Part shown: piece by piece, positions 59,718 through 64,000 of the stretch
Position numbering within the stretch: position 1 is the first letter of the stretch
Layout of the letters: each line of letters starts with the position of its first letter
Source: Bacillus sp. T33-2
GTDB lineage: Bacteria > Bacillota > Bacilli > Bacillales > Cytobacillaceae
Direction: 5' to 3'
NCBI RefSeq assembly: GCF_002860205.1
Contig: NZ_PGVB01000029.1
Span: forward strand, 1 to 64,000
Length of the DNA: 64,000 bases
Notes under the pieces: generated by a model
Seen by the model: the letters and a program-made list of their open reading frames with translations, nothing else
Told to the model about the DNA's origin: nothing
The model's database searches: none
Position numbers and translations under genes: made by a program

Positions 59718-61184
59718 ATGAAGCTCGTCGTTAATTCTGCGACAAGGGAAAAACGCTATGCACTATTAAAAAATGGCAAGATTGACAAGCTTTATATAGA
59801 GCAGCCCGGGCAGCAGTCGCTGGTCGGGAATATTTATTTGGGTACGGTTGAAAAAGTCCTACCCGGCATGAATGCAGCATTTGTCGATATAGGCCAGGGG
59901 AAAAATGCCTTTTTGCACAAGGATAAAATACCGTCCTTTGTCCTTTCAAATGACCAGGCAAAAGCAAACAGGAGTGTTTCTTCGTTTTTGCACCAGGGTG
60001 AGAAACTGCTCGTGCAGGTCGAAAAGGACGCAGCAGGTACGAAGGGGCCAAGGGTGACAGGGATCATTGAGCTTCAAGGGCAGCATGTGGTCTATATGCC
60101 GAACGGCAAATATGTCGCGGTTTCTAGAAAATTGGCAGACGAAGCGGCCCGGGATCGAATGCGGCAATTCGGCACTGTGATGAAAACAGAGGAAGAAGGG
60201 CTGATTTTTCGGACAAGCAGCATCAATGCGAGTGAAGCAACGTTAATAAATGAACTCGAACAGCTCCGAACAAGCTACCGCCAGCTTTTATTACAAGCAT
60301 CACCTAAAAAAACCGGCCTGATGCATGAAAAAGACTATTTCTTTGAACAGCTTGCACGCGAGCTTGAGCGAATGGATGCCGGCGAGATAATAGTAGACAG
60401 CCTCGAGTTCAAAAAAAATCTTGAACCTCTGCTCTATAACAAAGAACTTAAAGTTAGTTATTATAATGGAAAAGAAAATATTTTCTCCCATTATAAATTG
60501 GAGCATGAGGTTGAAAAAGCTTTAAAAAGGATCGTATGGCTGGACAATGGTGCTTACCTTGTTTTCGATATGGCCGAGGCGCTTACGATCATTGATGTGA
60601 ATACCGGCAAATTTTCAGGTAAACATGACTTGAAGGATACAGTCCTGGCGGCCAATCTGCTTGCGGCTGAAGAAATAGCCAGGCAGCTGCGGCTCCGTGA
60701 TATCGGCGGAATGGTGTTGATCGATTTTATTGATATGCAGGAAGAAGACAGGAAAAAGGTTGTCACTGTACTGGCGAGAGAGCTCGCGAAGGACGAACGC
60801 AGGACCAATCTTATCGGTTTTACGCCACTGGGAATTTTGCAGCTGACCAGGAAGAAGACAAAAATCTCGATTTCAGAGGCTCTGCAAGAAAACTGCGGAA
60901 CATGCAACGGGACCGGTAAAGTTTTAAGCCCGGAAACAGTGGCCTTCAGGTTGGAGCGGGAACTATGGGAAAATAGGAACAGCGATCATGAAGCTGTTCT
61001 GGTAGCGGCGACATCGGCTGTAGAAGAGGTTTTTTCAGGCACCAACAAGGAGCATAAACAAAGGATCGAGGAGGCAACAGGCCTTAAAATCTTTTTTGTG
61101 CCTTTGGAAACTTCCAGGGCTGCATACGAAATCAGGCAATTCGGCTCTGAAGTAGAGGTAGTCCGTTCTTATAACGGGAAGTAA
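59718..61184 (+). CDS. rng: Ribonuclease G/E family endoribonuclease
   Basis: This enzyme cuts single-stranded A/U-rich RNA, with roles in rRNA and mRNA processing. Of 488 residues, about 36-125 form the S1 domain. The catalytic Mg aspartates lie in TIIDVNTGKF and VLIDFIDMQ. The zinc-link CGTCNG is at about residue 395. No C-terminal degradosome scaffold is present, so it is RNase G-like. B. subtilis lacks this gene, but other bacilli carry it between spoIVFB and rplU. Confidence 0.92.
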   Translation: MKLVVNSATREKRYALLKNGKIDKLYIEQPGQQSLVGNIYLGTVEKVLPGMNAAFVDIGQGKNAFLHKDKIPSFVLSNDQAKANRSVSSFLHQGEKLLVQVEKDAAGTKGPRVTGIIELQGQHVVYMPNGKYVAVSRKLADEAARDRMRQFGTVMKTEEEGLIFRTSSINASEATLINELEQLRTSYRQLLLQASPKKTGLMHEKDYFFEQLARELERMDAGEIIVDSLEFKKNLEPLLYNKELKVSYYNGKENIFSHYKLEHEVEKALKRIVWLDNGAYLVFDMAEALTIIDVNTGKFSGKHDLKDTVLAANLLAAEEIARQLRLRDIGGMVLIDFIDMQEEDRKKVVTVLARELAKDERRTNLIGFTPLGILQLTRKKTKISISEALQENCGTCNGTGKVLSPETVAFRLERELWENRNSDHEAVLVAATSAVEEVFSGTNKEHKQRIEEATGLKIFFVPLETSRAAYEIRQFGSEVEVVRSYNGK

Positions 61185-61233
61185 TCGTACAAATGATGAT
61201 ATCTTCACCATTTTGCTGCCGTAGAAAATGATG

Positions 61234-61262
61234 TTGACACTGCCCATCCTGTATGTTATTAT
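61234..61262 (+). promoter_or_regulatory. Sigma-A promoter of rplU-prp-rpmA
   Basis: TTGACA (61234-61239), a 17-bp spacer and TATTAT (61257-61262) form a near-consensus promoter for a highly expressed ribosomal operon. Confidence 0.85.
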
Positions 61263-61269
61263 TTTAACG

Positions 61270-61366
61270 TTATGTTTGTAGCGCACCCGTGCTACAACCG
61301 CACAGAACAGGTATTAAGGATTGCCGCAGGCAAACGCCTGGGATGGCGAGTCTGAGTCTATAGAGG
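61270..61366 (+). ncRNA. L21 ribosomal-protein leader
   Basis: The leader of rplU has a stem TTGTAGC (61276-61282) / GCTACAA (61291-61297), then CCGCACAGAACAGGTATTAA and a G+C-rich stem (GCAGGCAAACGCCTG). This order fits the L21 leader known from Bacillota, thought to bind L21 for autoregulation. It ends just before AGAGGAGGTG. Confidence 0.8.
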
Positions 61367-61378
61367 AGGTGCAGTGGA

Positions 61379-61687
61379 ATGTACGCAATTATCGAAACTG
61401 GCGGCAAGCAAGTAAAAGTAGAAGCTGGCCAAGCTATCTACGTTGAAAAGCTTAACGCAGGTGAAGGCGAAACAGTTACTTTTGACAAGGTTCTTTTCGT
61501 TGGCGGTGATGATGTAAAAGTAGGAAGCCCATTAGTTGAAGGCGCTACGGTTACAGGTAAAGTTGAAAAACAAGGCCGTCAAAAGAAAATCATCGTTTTC
61601 AAGTACAAAGCGAAGAAAAATAACCGCAAAAAGCAAGGTCATCGTCAGCCATACACAAAAGTTGTCATTGATGCAATCAACGCGTAA
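61379..61687 (+). CDS. rplU: 50S ribosomal protein L21
   Basis: This 102-residue protein binds 23S rRNA early in 50S assembly. The start [17 protein letters not shown] and the Lys/Arg-rich C-terminal RNA-binding part ([15 protein letters not shown]) are exact for the family. GAGGAGGTG precedes ATG 61379. It is the first gene of rplU-prp-rpmA. Codon use is that of a highly expressed gene. Confidence 0.98.
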   Translation: MYAIIETGGKQVKVEAGQAIYVEKLNAGEGETVTFDKVLFVGGDDVKVGSPLVEGATVTGKVEKQGRQKKIIVFKYKAKKNNRKKQGHRQPYTKVVIDAINA

Positions 61688-61700
61688 GGCGACCTGACCG

Positions 61701-62045
61701 ATGATCCAAATCATGATTAATCGAACGATCTCCGGCGCTATTCAATCGTTCGCAATCAGCGGCCATGCATTTTTTGACGAACGCGGCAAGGATATCGTCT
61801 GTGCAGGCGTATCCGCGGTGTCCGTAGGTGCAATAAATGCAGTCCATGAACTGACTGGCATTGCTCCGGATATCGAACATGATGAAAATGGATTTCTCCG
61901 CTGTACCGTGCCTGAGGATCTTCCGAAAGAGGTACATGAGAAAATTCAACTTCTGTTCGAGGGAATGCTTGTCGCGTTGCAGACGATAGAAGAACAGTAC
62001 GGAACGCATATAAAAATCACATATAAAAAGCAGGAGGTGGAATGA
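61701..62045 (+). CDS. prp: Ribosomal-processing cysteine protease Prp (YsxB)
   Basis: Prp cuts the N-terminal extension off ribosomal protein L27 in bacteria whose L27 carries it. The 114 residues show the catalytic pair His22 (SGHA) and Cys34 (DIVCAGVSA). It lies between rplU and rpmA, and rpmA starts 1 base after its stop. The L27 in this window carries the matching extension, which supports the function. Confidence 0.94.
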   Translation: MIQIMINRTISGAIQSFAISGHAFFDERGKDIVCAGVSAVSVGAINAVHELTGIAPDIEHDENGFLRCTVPEDLPKEVHEKIQLLFEGMLVALQTIEEQYGTHIKITYKKQEVE

Positions 62046-62046
62046 C

Positions 62047-62340
62047 ATGTTGCTAAAACTAGATCTTCAGCTATTCGCATCCAAAAAAGGAGTAGGTTCT
62101 ACAAAGAACGGACGTGACTCCATTTCTAAGCGCCTTGGTGCAAAGCGTGCAGACGGCCAGTTCGTTTCTGGCGGATCAATCCTTTACCGTCAGCGCGGCA
62201 CAAAGATCTACCCAGGTGTGAACGTGGGTAAAGGCGGAGACGATACACTATTCGCGAAAGTTGACGGCGTTGTTAAATTTGAACGTTTAGGCCGTGACCG
62301 CAAGCAGGTATCTGTTTATCCTCAGGCTCAAGAAGCTTAA
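62047..62340 (+). CDS. rpmA: 50S ribosomal protein L27
   Basis: This 97-residue protein helps hold tRNA at the peptidyl-transferase centre. It starts with [19 protein letters not shown], so Prp should cut after Phe10 to expose the ASKKG end of mature L27. The Gly-rich [16 protein letters not shown] core is intact. GAGGTGG lies ahead of ATG 62047, inside the prp end. Confidence 0.97.
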   Translation: MLLKLDLQLFASKKGVGSTKNGRDSISKRLGAKRADGQFVSGGSILYRQRGTKIYPGVNVGKGGDDTLFAKVDGVVKFERLGRDRKQVSVYPQAQEA

Positions 62341-62350
62341 GCCTTCAACA

Positions 62351-62386
62351 GAAAACCCTAACCATTCCGGTTAGGGTTTTCTTTTT
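62351..62386 (+). terminator. Intrinsic terminator after rpmA
   Basis: GAAAACCCTAACC (62351-62363) and GGTTAGGGTTTTC (62369-62381) form a perfect 13-bp stem, with TTTTT after it. Confidence 0.93.
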
Positions 62387-62449
62387 ACCGTAAAACATAA
62401 CCAATATCTGCATCATTCTCCTATAATTGCTTTCCTTGGACAACTTTTT

Positions 62450-62458
62450 TGATATACT
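62450..62458 (+). promoter_or_regulatory. Extended -10 promoter candidate for spo0B-obg
   Basis: TGATATACT is an extended -10 (TGN plus TATACT). TTGGAC upstream is only 11 bp away, too close for a -35. It lies about 35 bp before spo0B. Confidence 0.45.
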
Positions 62459-62493
62459 AACAGCAAGCAGTCTTAAGAGTAGGAGTACTGATC

Positions 62494-63030
62494 ATGGATA
62501 AAAAATGGGACACCATTGAAGTCCTGCGGCATGCAAGGCATGACTGGCTGAATAAACTTCAATTAATAAAGATGAATCTGTCAATGGACAGGCCGGAAAA
62601 GGTCCATGAAATCATTGATCAAATTGTCATGGAATCCCAGCAGGAAACAAGGCTTTCAAACTTAAAACTGCCCCGTTTCGCCTCATTGCTGTTAACATGC
62701 AATTGGGAAAAACATTTGTTCAAGCTGGACTATGAAGTGATTGAATCTTCGCACACTAATCATGTAGATGACGAGCTGCTTGCAAAATGGACAAATGATC
62801 TGTTTCTGGCCGTCGATCAGTGTATTGAACCTTTTCAGGAGAATTATCTTTCCGTTACAATTCAACCCGAGGAAGCAGGAATCCGTTTCTTTTTTGATTT
62901 TAAAGGAATAATAACAGATAATGTACATCTTAAGAGGTTTCTGGGAAATCCGGACTCGGCACTGACTGTCCAAGTCACATGCCTCAAAGAGGATGAGCTT
63001 TCCATCGAAGTTTTTTTACTTCCGGGCTAA
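62494..63030 (+). CDS. spo0B: Spo0B, sporulation phosphorelay phosphotransferase
   Basis: Spo0B passes phosphate from Spo0F to Spo0A. The 178-residue protein has the helical-hairpin motif RHDWLNKLQLIKMNL; His16 is the predicted phospho-site, matching the His of B. subtilis Spo0B. The C-terminal part resembles a degenerate ATPase domain, as in the family. AGGAG precedes ATG 62494. The B. subtilis protein is slightly longer at its start. obg follows at 71 bp. Confidence 0.92.
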   Translation: MDKKWDTIEVLRHARHDWLNKLQLIKMNLSMDRPEKVHEIIDQIVMESQQETRLSNLKLPRFASLLLTCNWEKHLFKLDYEVIESSHTNHVDDELLAKWTNDLFLAVDQCIEPFQENYLSVTIQPEEAGIRFFFDFKGIITDNVHLKRFLGNPDSALTVQVTCLKEDELSIEVFLLPG

Positions 63031-63101
63031 GGAAAGAAATTGGGAACGGTACCTCTGCAGAGGATGGGTGATAAACAAAATGAAGACGGGTGGGTATAAA
63101 A

Positions 63102-64000
63102 ATGTTTGTCGATCAAGTTAAGATTTATATAAAAGGTGGCGACGGCGGCAATGGAATGGTTGCTTTCCGCCGTGAAAAATATGTTCCAAAGGGTGGCCCT
63201 GCTGGCGGCGATGGAGGAAAAGGCGGCAATGTCATCTTCCAAGTGGAAGAAGGGCTCAGAACACTTATGGACTTTCGCTACCAGCGCCATTTCAAGGCGG
63301 ACCGGGGCGAACACGGAATGTCGAAGAATCAGCATGGACGAAACGCAAAAGACCTCATTGTTAAAGTTCCGCCTGGTACGATCGTGACGGATGTCGAAAC
63401 GAATGAGGTCATTGCCGATTTAACAGAGCACGGCCATCAGGTAGTAATCGCTAAAGGCGGAAGGGGAGGACGGGGAAACAGCCGTTTTGCGACCCCTGCC
63501 AATCCCGCCCCAGAGCTTTCTGAAAATGGCGAACCTGGTCAGGAAAGAGATGTCACTCTGGAGTTAAAACTACTGGCTGATGTCGGTCTTGTGGGTTTTC
63601 CTAGCGTTGGGAAATCAACCTTGTTATCGGTTGTTTCTGCAGCCAGGCCGAAGATAGCGGAATACCATTTTACGACAATCGTTCCTAATCTCGGCATGGT
63701 GGAGACAGACGATGGCAGAAGCTTCGTTTTGGCTGATTTGCCAGGACTGATTGAAGGCGCCCATTCTGGTGTGGGGTTGGGCCATCAATTTTTAAGGCAT
63801 ATCGAAAGGACCAGGGTCATCGTCCATGTTATCGACATGGCCGCTATGGAAGGGCGGGACCCTTATGAAGATTACGTCACGATCAACAACGAACTGAAGG
63901 AGTACAACCTTCGATTGACAGAGAGGCCCCAAATCATTGTCGCGAACAAAATGGACATGCCGGGGGCAGAAGAGAATCTCGAGAAATTCAAAGAACAACT
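63102..64000 (+). CDS. obg: GTPase Obg (start only; runs off the window)
   Basis: This essential GTPase acts in ribosome assembly and stress signalling. The glycine-rich Obg fold is at residues 1-158 ([14 protein letters not shown]). The G domain starts with GFPSVGKS at 165-172 and continues through ADLPGL and NKMD. The window ends in the G domain near residue 299, so the C-terminal part is missing here only because of the edge. ATG 63102 has GACGGGTGGG ahead. It is likely cotranscribed with spo0B. Confidence 0.96.
   Translation, partial: MFVDQVKIYIKGGDGGNGMVAFRREKYVPKGGPAGGDGGKGGNVIFQVEEGLRTLMDFRYQRHFKADRGEHGMSKNQHGRNAKDLIVKVPPGTIVTDVETNEVIADLTEHGHQVVIAKGGRGGRGNSRFATPANPAPELSENGEPGQERDVTLELKLLADVGLVGFPSVGKSTLLSVVSAARPKIAEYHFTTIVPNLGMVETDDGRSFVLADLPGLIEGAHSGVGLGHQFLRHIERTRVIVHVIDMAAMEGRDPYEDYVTINNELKEYNLRLTERPQIIVANKMDMPGAEENLEKFKEQ

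Overview
The window is a chromosomal segment of a spore-forming member of the Bacillaceae. The gene order closely follows the Bacillus subtilis ilv-leu / tig-clpX-lonB-lonA-ysxC / hem / spoVID-ysxE-valS-folC / spoIIB-maf-radC-mreBCD-minCD / spoIVFA-spoIVFB / rplU-prp-rpmA-spo0B-obg backbone. Base composition is moderate. T-box leaders, extended -10 promoters, TTG and GTG starts with strong Shine-Dalgarno sequences, and recognisable sigma-F and sigma-E promoters all fit a Bacillus relative. Unlike B. subtilis, it carries an RNase G/E gene and a type IV pilus locus. The species cannot be named from the sequence alone.

Layout. 110-186 is a tRNA-Arg. 584-9969 is a branched-chain amino acid operon, ilvE-ilvB-ilvH-ilvC-leuA-leuB-leuC-leuD, with a cre-like site and promoter upstream and a Leu (CUC) T-box between ilvE and ilvB. 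10241-19365 is the protein quality-control block: ysoA, tig, clpX, lonB with a sigma-F promoter, lonA and engB. 19431-19916 is a reverse-strand membrane protein gene. 20241-26471 is the haem pathway hemA-hemX-hemC-hemD-hemB-hemL, headed by a PerR-like box. 26888-29514 holds the spore morphogenesis genes spoVID and ysxE. 30191-34214 holds valS, behind a Val T-box, and folC.

34332-48659 is the main accessory region. It starts with a membrane-bound GAF-GGDEF diguanylate cyclase. A reverse-strand operon of three prepilin-like genes follows, and its last product is large, beta-rich and lacks Glu5, like a GspK-type tip subunit. Next come an uncharacterised membrane protein and a VanW/G5-like exported protein, then pilB-pilT-pilC-pilA-pilD-pilM-pilN-pilO. 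The cluster lies where B. subtilis has only comC, between folC and spoIIB. PilB has two N-terminal RLG-type motifs reminiscent of the c-di-GMP-binding MshEN domain, so the neighbouring cyclase may regulate the pilus.

48778-55628 holds spoIIB, maf, radC, mreBCD and minCD, for septum and cell shape. 55807-56420 is a non-coding stretch with two unrelated tandem arrays that share a period of about 52 bp and contain inverted-repeat arms. 56660-57837 is a transporter gene broken by two one-base shifts, both in G runs. 58008-64000 holds spoIVFA-spoIVFB (pro-sigma-K processing), rng, the L21 leader with rplU-prp-rpmA, spo0B and the start of obg. Short degenerate intergenic repeats (21-bp and about 22-bp units) recur elsewhere in the window.
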